This document shows, piece by piece, positions 1-6,588 of a DNA stretch of 10,268 nucleotides. Within the stretch, counting starts at the first letter, position 1. Every line of letters starts with the position of its first letter. The notes beneath the pieces were generated by a model. The model was not told the DNA's origin. It made no database searches and saw only the letters and a list, made by a program, of their open reading frames with translations. The position numbers and the translations under genes are program-made. This DNA comes from Terrimesophilobacter sp044508495 (lineage in GTDB: Bacteria; Actinomycetota; Actinomycetes; Actinomycetales; Microbacteriaceae): NCBI GenBank assembly GCA_044508495.1, contig JBIQHP010000075.1:1-10268 (forward strand), in the 5' to 3' direction.

Positions 1-1667
1 GGCTCGGCCGGCGCGGGCTCGGCGGGGTCCGGGCCGGCGCTCTTCGCGGCGACGGCATCCGCCTTCGCGATGAACTTGACCCGGATGCCGAGCACCTCGA
101 TGATCGCCTGCCGCAGCAGTTCGCTCACGCTCTGCTCCGCGGCCTGCGGCTTCTTGAAGTTCTCGACATCGTTCTGGCTGGGGAACGCGAGGGCGAGCAC
201 GTCGTCCTTGAGTCCTATCGGCTTGGCGGTGAAGGCGACGGCCCAGGCTGCGCGCTTCTTCTTGCCGACGATCTCGAGAATCTCGGGCCAGGCGTCCGCG
301 AGCTGCGGGAAGGTGACGGGTGCGGCGGTGGTCGCCGGCTTGCCCCTTTCGAGACGGCCTTCGGCCTCCTCGGGGAGCGGTCCCTCAGGCGACGAGTCGT
401 CCACCGGCGGCGAATCGTCGCGCGACGACCCCCTCGATGCCGCTCGGCCCCCTTCGAGACGCGCTTCGCGCTCCTCAGGGAGCGGTGACTGCTCGACCCC
501 GACCCGCCGCTCGAGCCGCTCGACCCGTGCGAGCGTCCCGCGCTCCGAGCCGTCGGACGCCGGAACCAGAACGCGCGCGACCATGAGCTCGAGGTGCAGC
601 CGGGGCGAGGTCGCCCCCGTCATCTCGGCGAGCGCGGCGCCTACGACATCCGCGGTCCTGCTGAGCTCCGCCTCGCCGAAGCGGGCGGCCTGCGCCGCCA
701 TCTGGTCGAGCTCGTCCTGCTGGATCCCGCGCAGCACGGCAGCCGCCCCGCCGGCGGCTCCCTCCTTGAAGGCGCCCACGACGATGAGGTCGCGCAGCCG
801 CTCGAGGAGATCCTCGACGAAGCGACGCGGGTCCTGGCCGGTCTGGATGACGCGGTCGACCGCCGAGAACGCGGCCGCGGCGTCCCGCGCGCCGATCGCG
901 TCGATGACCTCGCCGAGAAGCGCGGAGTGGGTGTAGCCGAGGAGGGCGACGGCCCGCTCGTACTCGATCGCGTCGCCCTCGGAGCCGGCGATGAGCTGGT
1001 CGAGGAGCGAGAGCGTGTCGCGCACCGAGCCGCCCCCGGCGCGCACGACGAGCGGCAGCACGCCCGGGGCGACCGTCACCTTCTCGCTCTCGCACAGCTG
1101 TTGCACGTACTCGAGCATCTGCGCGGGCGGCACGAGCCGGAACGGGTAGTGGTGGGTGCGCGACCGGATGGTGCCGATGACCTTCTCGGGCTCCGTGGTC
1201 GCGAAGATGAACTTGATGTGCTCCGGCGGCTCCTCGACGATCTTGAGCAGCGCGTTGAAGCCCTGGGGCGTGACCATGTGGGCCTCGTCGAGGATGAAGA
1301 TCTTGTACCGATCGCGGGCGGGGGCGAAGACCGCCCGCTCGCGCAGGTCGCGGGCGTCGTCGACGCCGTTGTGGCTGGCCGCGTCGATCTCCACGACATC
1401 CAGCGACCCACCGCCGTCACGGGAGAGCTCGACGCACGAGGGGCACGTGCCGCACGGGGTGTCCGTCGGTCCTTCGACGCAGTTGAGGCAGCGGGCCAGG
1501 ATGCGCGCGCTCGTCGTCTTGCCGCATCCGCGAGGCCCGCTGAACAGGTAGGCGTGATTGACCCGGTTGGTGCGCAGCGCCGTCCTGAGCGGCTCGGTCA
1601 CCTGCGACTGGCCGATGAGCTCGGCGAACGTCTCTGGCCGGTAGCGGCGATACAGGGCGGTGACCAC
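1..1667 (-). CDS. dnaX: DNA polymerase III subunit gamma/tau (partial, C-terminus beyond window)
   Basis: This is the clamp-loader ATPase subunit that loads the beta sliding clamp and, as tau, ties the polymerase to the helicase. About 555 codons are visible and the frame is still open at the left edge. The protein begins MVTALYRRYRPETFAELIGQ. The Walker A motif GPRGCGKTT is at residues 44-52, zinc-binding cysteines are at 63, 72, 75 and 78, the Walker B DEAH is at 127-130, and a sensor-1-like FATTEPEKV is near 155-163. After the AAA+ and collar domains comes a Glu/Pro/Ser-rich linker (about 385-445) containing two palindromic repeats. A tau-type domain (TFPQLADAWPEILEIVGKKKRAAWAV) and an Ala/Pro-rich tail follow. 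The start is GTG at 1667; GTG at 1670 is equally possible, and an in-frame TAG lies just upstream. No strong ribosome binding site is visible. It lies 81 bases downstream of ackA on the same strand. Identity is certain; the exact start is not. Confidence 0.95.
   Translation of the reverse strand, partial: MVTALYRRYRPETFAELIGQSQVTEPLRTALRTNRVNHAYLFSGPRGCGKTTSARILARCLNCVEGPTDTPCGTCPSCVELSRDGGGSLDVVEIDAASHNGVDDARDLRERAVFAPARDRYKIFILDEAHMVTPQGFNALLKIVEEPPEHIKFIFATTEPEKVIGTIRSRTHHYPFRLVPPAQMLEYVQQLCESEKVTVAPGVLPLVVRAGGGSVRDTLSLLDQLIAGSEGDAIEYERAVALLGYTHSALLGEVIDAIGARDAAAAFSAVDRVIQTGQDPRRFVEDLLERLRDLIVVGAFKEGAAGGAAAVLRGIQQDELDQMAAQAARFGEAELSRTADVVGAALAEMTGATSPRLHLELMVARVLVPASDGSERGTLARVERLERRVGVEQSPLPEEREARLEGGRAASRGSSRDDSPPVDDSSPEGPLPEEAEGRLERGKPATTAAPVTFPQLADAWPEILEIVGKKKRAAWAVAFTAKPIGLKDDVLALAFPSQNDVENFKKPQAAEQSVSELLRQAIIEVLGIRVKFIAKADAVAAKSAGPDPAEPAPAE
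343..381. repeat. REP-like palindromic element, copy A, inside dnaX linker
   Basis: This 39-base unit has a core hairpin GGCC-TTC-GGCC at 356-366, flanked by CCCCTTTCGAGAC on the left and TCCTCGGGGAGCGGT on the right. It matches copy B at 448-486 closely, 105 bases away (35 codons, same frame). On the minus strand it encodes roughly DnaX residues 430-442 (PLPEEAEGRLERG). The stem differs from copy B by paired changes, so the hairpin is conserved more strictly than the peptide. That it belongs to a dispersed genomic repeat family is inference. Confidence 0.75.
448..486. repeat. REP-like palindromic element, copy B, inside dnaX linker
   Basis: This is the second copy of the unit, with core hairpin GCGC-TTC-GCGC at 461-471 and flanks CCCCCTTCGAGAC and TCCTCAGGGAGCGGT. 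Compared with copy A, the flanks differ at two positions and the stem at compensating positions (GGCC/GGCC against GCGC/GCGC around the same TTC loop). It encodes DnaX residues of about 394-407 (PLPEEREARLEGG) in the variable linker between the clamp-loader core and the tau domain. Confidence 0.75.
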
Positions 1668-1748
1668 CACCCCATGCTACTGGGCGCCGCCGACGGGATG
1701 CCGGGCCGTTCCACCGCCCGGACCGGGGAGAAGGCGGACCCGACGGAA

Positions 1749-3032
1749 TCAGCCCGCCGCGACCGCCGCGAGCGCCTGGCGGGCGATCTCGAGCTCCTCG
1801 TTCGTGGGGATGACGAGCACGGCGATGGCCGCATCGTCCGCCGAGATCCACCGGACCTCCCGTGACGGGGACTCGTTGCGCTCGGCGTCGATTCGGATGC
1901 CGAAGCCCTCGAGGCCGGCCAGGGCACCGGCCCGGACGGCGGCGTTGTTCTCGCCGACCCCCGCGGTGAAGACGATCGCATCCGCCCGCCCGAGCTGGGC
2001 GAGGTAGGCGCCCACATAGCCGCGGATGCGGTGGAGGTAGACCTCGAGGGCGAGCGCCGCCCGCGCGTCGCCGTCGGCCGCGGCCTTCTGCACGTCCCGG
2101 ATGTCGCCGTGGCCGCCGAGTCCGAGCAGCCCGCTGCCGTGGTTGAGGAGGTCGTCGAGCTCGGCCGCCGACAAGCCTCCTTCGCGCTGCAGGTGGAGGA
2201 GCACGCCGGGGTCGACGTCGCCGCCGCGCGTGCCCATCATGAGACCCTCGAGCGGCGTCATCCCCATCGAGGTCTCCCTCGAACGACCCCCATCTACCGC
2301 CGTCGCCGAGGCGCCGTTGCCGAGATGCAGCACGATGAGCTTGAGCTCTGCGAGGGGGCGCCCGAGCGCGCGTGCGGCCTCGCGGGAGACGTACTCGAAC
2401 GAGATGCCGTGGAAGCCGAACCGCCGGATGCCGTACCGCTCGGCGAGGCCGGCGTCGATCGCGTAGGTGCGGGCGACGGGCGGCAGAGTGCGATGGAAGG
2501 CCGTGTCGAAGACGGCGACCTGAGGAACCCCGGGGAAGGCCGCTTCGGCCGCGAGGATGCCGGTGAGATTCGGTGGGTTGTGCAGCGGGGCGAGCACGGA
2601 GAGCTCGGCGATCTCGCGCTTGACCTCCGGCGTGATGATGGTGGGCTCGATGAACCTCTCGCCGCCGTGCACCACGCGGTGCCCGATCGCCGCGAGCGGC
2701 TCCCCGAGGTCGATGCCCTGCTCCTCGAGGCCCTTGAGCATGATCCTGAACGCCGCGGTATGGTCGGGCACGGCATCGCGCGGGTCGTCGGCGGCAAGTG
2801 GTTCGGAGTCTCCGCCCATAGACGCCCGCCACACCCGAGACTCCGAACTACTTGCCGCCGACTCGACTTTCGCAGTTACGAAGGCAGCGGATGATGATCC
2901 CCGCGATTCCCCGATGCGCTCGATGAGGCCGGACGCGAGGGTGCGCTCGCCGTCGAGCTCGATGAGCCGGTACTTGAGCGAGGACGAGCCGGAGTTGACG
3001 ACCAGGACCCGCTTCGAGGCCGCCCGGCTCAT
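1749..3032 (-). CDS. ackA: Acetate kinase with an in-frame palindromic insertion
   Basis: This enzyme interconverts acetyl phosphate plus ADP with acetate plus ATP in the cytoplasm, and is the partner of Pta. It has 427 residues against about 400 in the usual family. The N-terminal phosphate motif VVNSGSSSLKY is at 11-21. HRVVHGG is at 118-124, LAPLHNPPN at 147-155, VFDTAFH at 174-180, FGFHG at 205-209, and LHLGNGAS follows. Aligned from memory to the Methanosarcina enzyme, Arg91, His123, Asp148 and His180 become Arg119, His151, Asp176 and His208, a constant offset of 28. The N-terminal Asn7/Lys14 are offset by only 6, so about 22 residues are inserted between them. The insertion coincides with the inverted repeat at 2787-2862 (residues 57-82). 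Residue 212 is Phe where GFHGxSH usually has His. The ATG overlaps the pta stop (ATGA), so translation is probably coupled. An open frame continues upstream of this ATG, but it is only the out-of-frame shadow of pta. Confidence 0.95.
   Translation of the reverse strand: MSRAASKRVLVVNSGSSSLKYRLIELDGERTLASGLIERIGESRGSSSAAFVTAKVESAASSSESRVWRASMGGDSEPLAADDPRDAVPDHTAAFRIMLKGLEEQGIDLGEPLAAIGHRVVHGGERFIEPTIITPEVKREIAELSVLAPLHNPPNLTGILAAEAAFPGVPQVAVFDTAFHRTLPPVARTYAIDAGLAERYGIRRFGFHGISFEYVSREAARALGRPLAELKLIVLHLGNGASATAVDGGRSRETSMGMTPLEGLMMGTRGGDVDPGVLLHLQREGGLSAAELDDLLNHGSGLLGLGGHGDIRDVQKAAADGDARAALALEVYLHRIRGYVGAYLAQLGRADAIVFTAGVGENNAAVRAGALAGLEGFGIRIDAERNESPSREVRWISADDAAIAVLVIPTNEELEIARQALAAVAAG
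2787..2862. repeat. 26-bp inverted repeat (palindromic element) within ackA
   Basis: The left arm is 2787-2812 and the right arm 2837-2862. They pair over 26 bp with a single mismatch (2800 against 2849), which would be a G-U wobble in RNA, around a 24-base loop. The inner part of each arm reads GTTCGGAGTCTC and GAGACTCCGAAC. The element is read through in frame as ackA codons 57-82, encoding a Ser/Ala-rich segment with RVWRASMGGDSE in the middle. It looks like a mobile or dispersed palindromic element that keeps the host frame open. Confidence 0.85.
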
Positions 3033-5137
3033 GCGCGCGAGGCCTGCGCCTGGATGGCGGTGATCGCGACCGTGTTGACGATGTCCTGCACACTCGCCCC
3101 TCGCGAGAGGTCGTTGACCGGCAGCCGGAGCCCCTGCAGCACCGGTCCGATGGCGACGGCGCCCGCGCTGCGCTGCACCGCCTTGTAGGTGTTGTTGCCG
3201 GTGTTGAGGTCGGGGAAGATGAACACGGTGGCCCGGCCCGCCACCTCGGACTCCGGCAGCTTCGCCCGGGCGACCGCCGCATCCGCCGCCGCGTCGTACT
3301 GGATCGGCCCGTCGACCGGGATGCCGGCCAGCCGCTCGCGCACCATCGCGGTCGCCTCGCGGACCTTGTCGACATCCGCCCCCGTGCCCGACTCTCCCGT
3401 CGAGTAGGAGAGCATCGCGATGCGCGGCTCGATGCCGAACTGCACCGCGGTCTCGGAGGCGGAGACCGCGATGTCGGCGAGCTGGTCGGCGGTCGGATCC
3501 GGGATGACCGCACAGTCCCCGTAGACGAGCACACGGTCGGCGAGCGCCATGAGGAACACACTCGAGACGACCGAGACGCCCTCCTTCGTCTTGATGATCT
3601 CGAAGGCCGGACGCACGGTGTGCGCCGTCGTGTGCGCGGCGCCGGAGACCATGCCGTCGGCGAGCCCGAGCTGCACCATGAGCGTGCCGAAGTAGGAAGG
3701 GTCGGTCACGGTGTCGCGCGCCCGGTCGAGCGTGACGCCCTTGTGGGCTCGCAGCCGGTGGTACTCCTCGGAGAACTTGAGCCGCAGCACGTCGTCGAAG
3801 GAGCTCAGCACCGCCGCCTTCTGGATGTCGAGCCCGAGCCCGATCGCCCGCGAGCGCACCTCGATCTCCTCGCCGAGGATCGTGAGGTCGGCGATGCCGC
3901 GGCTCAGCACGGTCGCGGCGGCACGCAGGATGCGGTCGTCCTCGCCCTCGGGCAGCACGATGTGCCGGCGGTCGGCCCGCGCGCGCTCCACGAGCCCGTA
4001 CTCGAACATGAGCGGTGTGACGACGGGGGTGCGCTCGACGTCGAGCAGTCCGAGCAGCTCGTCGGCGTCGACGCTCTCCTCGAACATCGCCCGGGCGGTG
4101 TCGAGCTTGCGCTGCGAGTCGGCGGCCAGGCGGGGCCGGATGCGGGTGATCCGCACGACCGTGTCGTAGCTGCCGAGCTCGGTCCGGATGATGGGCAGCG
4201 TCGGCCGGATCCCCTCGATGAGCCGGTCGATCGGCTCCGGCAGCTCGAAGCCGCCATTGAGCACGATCCCGGCGACGGAGGGGAAGGTGCCGGAGTCGTT
4301 CGCCATGAGCACGGCGAGCAGCACTTCGGTGCGGTCGGCCGGCACGACGACGACCGCTCCCTCGATGAGCCTCGGGAGCACGTTGTTCATGCCCATGGCC
4401 GCGACGACGACGCCGAGCGCCTCCCGGCTCAGCAGCTCCGGGTCGCCCTTGAGCAGTGCGCCCTCGGTGGCCTCCATGATGGAGCGCATGGTCGGGGCGA
4501 CGAGCACGGGGTTCTCCGGCACCGTCCACACCGGCACGCCGTCCCCGCCCTCGCCGACGTGCACGGCGGCGCCGATCGCCGTTCGGATCTCGTCCTGCCG
4601 ATCGGGGTCCGCCCGGTTCGCGATGACGGCGAGCAGCGTCGCGTGCTCGTGGTGGAGCTCGGCGGTCGCGACCTCCGCGAGCTGGCGCAGGGCTTCCGGG
4701 GCCCTCGCCTCCGTCTGGTCTCCGATCCGGCCGCCGAGCACGAGCACGACGGGGGCGTCGAGGTTGGCGGCGATGCGCGCGTTGTAGCCGAGCTCGGTCG
4801 GAGTCCCGACGTCGGTGTAGTCCGAGCCGAGGATGACGACCGCGTCGCACAGTGCCTCGACGGCCTTGAAGCGCTCGACGATCGTCGCGAGGGCGACATC
4901 CGGGTCGTGGTGGACCTCCTCGTAGCCGACGCCGACGCACAGCTCGTAGTCGAGATCGACGCCGTCGTGGGCGAGCAGCAGCTCGAGCACGTAGTCGCGC
5001 TCGGTCGTGGAGCGTGCGACCGGCCGGAAGACGCCGACCCGCTCGATCGAACGGGTGAGGGTGTCGAGCACGCCGAGGGCGATCGTCGACTTGCCCGTAT
5101 TGCCCTCGGCCGAGGTGATGTAGATGGAGCGGGCCAC
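3029..5137 (-). CDS. pta: Phosphate acetyltransferase, long two-domain type
   Basis: This enzyme transfers acetyl between CoA and phosphate (acetyl-CoA + Pi to acetyl phosphate + CoA), feeding AckA. It has 702 residues, close to the long enterobacterial-type Pta (about 710). The N-terminal P-loop (dethiobiotin-synthetase-like) domain starts with ITSAEGNTGKST, with GNTGKST at 12-18. A DRTGG-type middle domain follows. The C-terminal catalytic PTA/PTB domain shows the typical LPEGEDDRILRAA, SYSTGESGTGADVDKV and FPDLNTGNNTYKAVQRSAGA segments, and ends in GPVLQGLRLPVNDLSRGASVQDIVN. The start is GTG (GTGGCCCGCTCC), with a GGGTGG stretch immediately upstream and no clear canonical ribosome binding site. 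Its TGA stop overlaps the ackA start by 4 bases. The segment upstream carries the palindromic block and the SRP RNA gene, so its promoter probably lies within 5138-5225. Confidence 0.96.
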   Translation of the reverse strand: MARSIYITSAEGNTGKSTIALGVLDTLTRSIERVGVFRPVARSTTERDYVLELLLAHDGVDLDYELCVGVGYEEVHHDPDVALATIVERFKAVEALCDAVVILGSDYTDVGTPTELGYNARIAANLDAPVVLVLGGRIGDQTEARAPEALRQLAEVATAELHHEHATLLAVIANRADPDRQDEIRTAIGAAVHVGEGGDGVPVWTVPENPVLVAPTMRSIMEATEGALLKGDPELLSREALGVVVAAMGMNNVLPRLIEGAVVVVPADRTEVLLAVLMANDSGTFPSVAGIVLNGGFELPEPIDRLIEGIRPTLPIIRTELGSYDTVVRITRIRPRLAADSQRKLDTARAMFEESVDADELLGLLDVERTPVVTPLMFEYGLVERARADRRHIVLPEGEDDRILRAAATVLSRGIADLTILGEEIEVRSRAIGLGLDIQKAAVLSSFDDVLRLKFSEEYHRLRAHKGVTLDRARDTVTDPSYFGTLMVQLGLADGMVSGAAHTTAHTVRPAFEIIKTKEGVSVVSSVFLMALADRVLVYGDCAVIPDPTADQLADIAVSASETAVQFGIEPRIAMLSYSTGESGTGADVDKVREATAMVRERLAGIPVDGPIQYDAAADAAVARAKLPESEVAGRATVFIFPDLNTGNNTYKAVQRSAGAVAIGPVLQGLRLPVNDLSRGASVQDIVNTVAITAIQAQASRA

Positions 5138-5157
5138 CCACCCAGCTTACGGGCGTC

Positions 5158-5223
5158 CCAGGGAGCCGACCCGGGAGTCGGCCGAGCGAAGCGAGGCATC
5201 GACCGCGCCGAAGGCGCCTGGCC
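5158..5223. repeat. REP-like block of short palindromes between ffs and pta
   Basis: This non-coding stretch holds a GCCGAC/GTCGGC stem around a 6-base loop (5165-5182). It also holds a GCGCC/GGCGC stem around a 3-base loop, GAA on plus and TTC on minus (5205-5217). A GAGCGAAGCGAG motif lies between them. The TTC loop and the CAGGGAG flank recall the elements inside dnaX, but the match is partial. It may act in transcript ends or promoter spacing; no function is visible. Confidence 0.5.
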
Positions 5224-5224
5224 G

Positions 5225-5247
5225 AAAAATGCAGCGGCTCCCCGCGC
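5225..5247 (-). terminator. Probable terminator at the ffs 3' end
   Basis: On the minus strand the closing strand of the SRP RNA stem (CGGGGAGCCGC, ending at 5234) is followed by TGC and then ATTTTT at 5230-5225. The RNA's own terminal stem plus the T-run can serve as an intrinsic terminator. Confidence 0.5.
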
Positions 5248-5325
5248 ACCCGCCAGAGCCCGGTTACCCTTGCTGCGTCTCCGCCCTGGGGGAGTTGGCC
5301 TGGATGGCGCCACACGGGGAGCCGC
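5229..5325 (-). ncRNA. ffs: Signal recognition particle RNA, small bacterial type
   Basis: This is the RNA core of the signal recognition particle, which binds Ffh and targets membrane and secreted proteins. On the minus strand the ends form an 11-bp perfect stem: GCGGCTCCCCG beginning at 5325 pairs with CGGGGAGCCGC ending at 5234. The Ffh-binding domain IV is recognisable as CCAGGGCGGAGACGCAGCAA followed by GGGTAACC. Its apical hairpin GCG-GAGA-CGC at 5275-5284 is closed by a GNRA tetraloop, with the asymmetric AGCA side of the internal loop. The length of about 97 nt fits the small SRP RNA lacking an Alu domain. A T-run follows at the 3' end. ffs often lies near dnaX in actinobacteria; here pta-ackA separates them. 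The exact 5' and 3' ends are approximate. Confidence 0.87.
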
Positions 5326-5329
5326 AGCA

Positions 5330-5335
5330 AGTCTA
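5330..5335 (-). promoter_or_regulatory. Possible -10 element of ffs
   Basis: TAGACT on the minus strand ends 4 bases before the first base of the SRP RNA closing stem, consistent with an actinobacterial TAnnnT -10 hexamer. No convincing -35 hexamer was found at 16-19 bases. It lies just downstream of the stop codon of the transporter gene. Confidence 0.35.
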
Positions 5336-5349
5336 TCCGGAAGCGGTCG

Positions 5350-6450
5350 TCACAGTCTCTGAGCGATCTGCTCCGTGGTGGTCTCCACGTGCTTGTGCGC
5401 CGCCGACCACAGCATGAGCGCCGTCACGACCAGCCACGCCACCCCGGCGATCCAGGTGCAGATCACGCCCATGTCATGCACCACCGGAAGCCCCAGGAGA
5501 CGGCCGATGTGGATACTGGCCACCGAGAACATGCCGAGGGGGAACACCATGCTCCACAGCTCGGACTCGTAACGAACCGGGTAGCGCCTCACCGCGTGTC
5601 GCCACAGTCCGAAGATCACCAGCACGGGAATCCACCAGACCCCGAATGCCCACAGCATGAAGGTGAAGCCCGAGATGAAGTCGTGAGTGGCCTTCATGAT
5701 GGGCAGGTCGCCGAGGAGACTCAGTATCGACCATCCGGCGTAGACCGTGATCGCGGTCGCCCCCATGTAGACCCAGTAGGTAGGGCGCACGCCGAACGCG
5801 TCCTGAGTGGTCGTCAATAGCCGCAGGGTGATGATGACGGTCAACAGGATATAGAGCACGACCCCGACGCTCCACATCCCGACGGCGATCACTCCAAGGA
5901 TGTTCGTTCCGAGCCCCTGGTCGATGATGCCCGTCACGACGGACAGCGATTGCGTCGCGACGACCCAGATGAACCAGCTTCCGTTCGCCTTGGCAGCCGG
6001 GGGTCCGTGATCCTGCGGCCCCAGCATCATCGCGGCCGCTATCCCATAGGTGAGCACGAGCCAGAACGGAAAACTGACGCAGAGCAGAATGACGGTCATC
6101 ATGGGGGCGAAGGAGAAGAACAGGGCGCCGACGACGTTGAGGGCTGCGACGATGGTGGCATAGCCGAAGGCGATGGCGGGATTGCGCGCATCGGCGCGGA
6201 CGAGATCCCAGTGCCGGATGATCCGCCAGGTCAGTGAGACCATGAGCACGAGAAGCCCGAAGACGGCGATCACGAACAGGATCACCGTGATGGTCGGCTG
6301 CCCGACGAGAGAGAACGCGGCGGCGACGATACCGGTGGCCATCACGAAGGCGAATGCTCCCGGAGGAAGCTTCCTCACCGCGGTGGCAAGTCGATCTCGA
6401 ATCGAGTACGAGCCGGCCGGCTCCGGATCTGCCAGCTTCTCCGTTGCCAT
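5350..6450 (-). CDS. TDT/SLAC1-type anion or C4-dicarboxylate transporter
   Basis: This is an integral membrane protein of 366 residues in the tellurite-resistance/dicarboxylate transporter (TDT) family, related to TehA and the SLAC1 anion channel. After a short hydrophilic N-terminus come about ten hydrophobic segments. The first is PPGAFAFVMATGIVAAAFSL near residues 29-49, the position of the family's first helix. Typical late motifs are FMLWAFGVWWIPVLVIFGLWRH and RYESELWSMVFPLGMFSVAS. The substrate cannot be read from sequence; dicarboxylates, acetate-like anions or sulfite are all possible. Family members called tellurite-resistance proteins are often not involved with tellurite. No strong ribosome binding site precedes the ATG. 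Codon choice is visibly less GC-biased than in neighbours (GCA, GAT, ATT, CGA, CTT, CCT, GGA, TCT occur within the first 40 codons), suggesting separate ancestry. It sits between the pdh operon and pta-ackA, with ffs immediately downstream. Confidence 0.88.
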   Translation of the reverse strand: MATEKLADPEPAGSYSIRDRLATAVRKLPPGAFAFVMATGIVAAAFSLVGQPTITVILFVIAVFGLLVLMVSLTWRIIRHWDLVRADARNPAIAFGYATIVAALNVVGALFFSFAPMMTVILLCVSFPFWLVLTYGIAAAMMLGPQDHGPPAAKANGSWFIWVVATQSLSVVTGIIDQGLGTNILGVIAVGMWSVGVVLYILLTVIITLRLLTTTQDAFGVRPTYWVYMGATAITVYAGWSILSLLGDLPIMKATHDFISGFTFMLWAFGVWWIPVLVIFGLWRHAVRRYPVRYESELWSMVFPLGMFSVASIHIGRLLGLPVVHDMGVICTWIAGVAWLVVTALMLWSAAHKHVETTTEQIAQRL

Positions 6451-6545
6451 GCCGGTAGGTTATGGGCGAGTCGAAGCCGCTGTCACCTTCGAGACCTCGT
6501 GAAAAATGCCGGCTCCTCCCCCGTCGAGGCAGAGGGCGGCGACCA

Positions 6546-6575
6546 CGGCATCCGGATGCCGCCCCGCCGGCGGGG
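6546..6575. repeat. Two adjacent perfect palindromes downstream of pdhC
   Basis: CGGCATCCGGATGCCG (6546-6561) is a perfect 16-bp palindrome, directly followed by CCCCGCCGGCGGGG (6562-6575), a perfect 14-bp palindrome. They lie 14 bases beyond the pdhC stop. They may form back-to-back hairpins at the 3' end of the pdh transcript. No T-run follows directly, so they are either a Rho-dependent or stabilising 3' structure, or a protein-binding site. A separate T-run lies further on at 6502-6506 (minus strand). Confidence 0.55.
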
Positions 6576-6588
6576 TCCGACGCCGGGC

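Noticed and set aside
1..500. A programmed frameshift site in dnaX that would yield a short gamma form
   Set aside because: No A-rich slippery heptamer is visible in the portion present. The frame is continuous to the window edge.
594..1865. Long plus-strand open frames antisense to dnaX and ackA
   Set aside because: Shadows of dnaX and ackA; low-complexity content and no ribosome binding site or family motif.
1749..5330. A single minus-strand open frame of 1193 codons that looks like a fusion ending in acetate kinase
   Set aside because: The first two thirds are an Arg/Ala-rich shadow of pta in another frame. The real ackA begins at 3032, at the ATGA overlap with the pta stop.
3620..5362. 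A 580-codon plus-strand open frame antisense to pta
   Set aside because: Composition is Asp/Arg/Glu/Val-rich, typical of a high-GC antisense shadow. No domain is recognisable and the opposite strand encodes an intact Pta.
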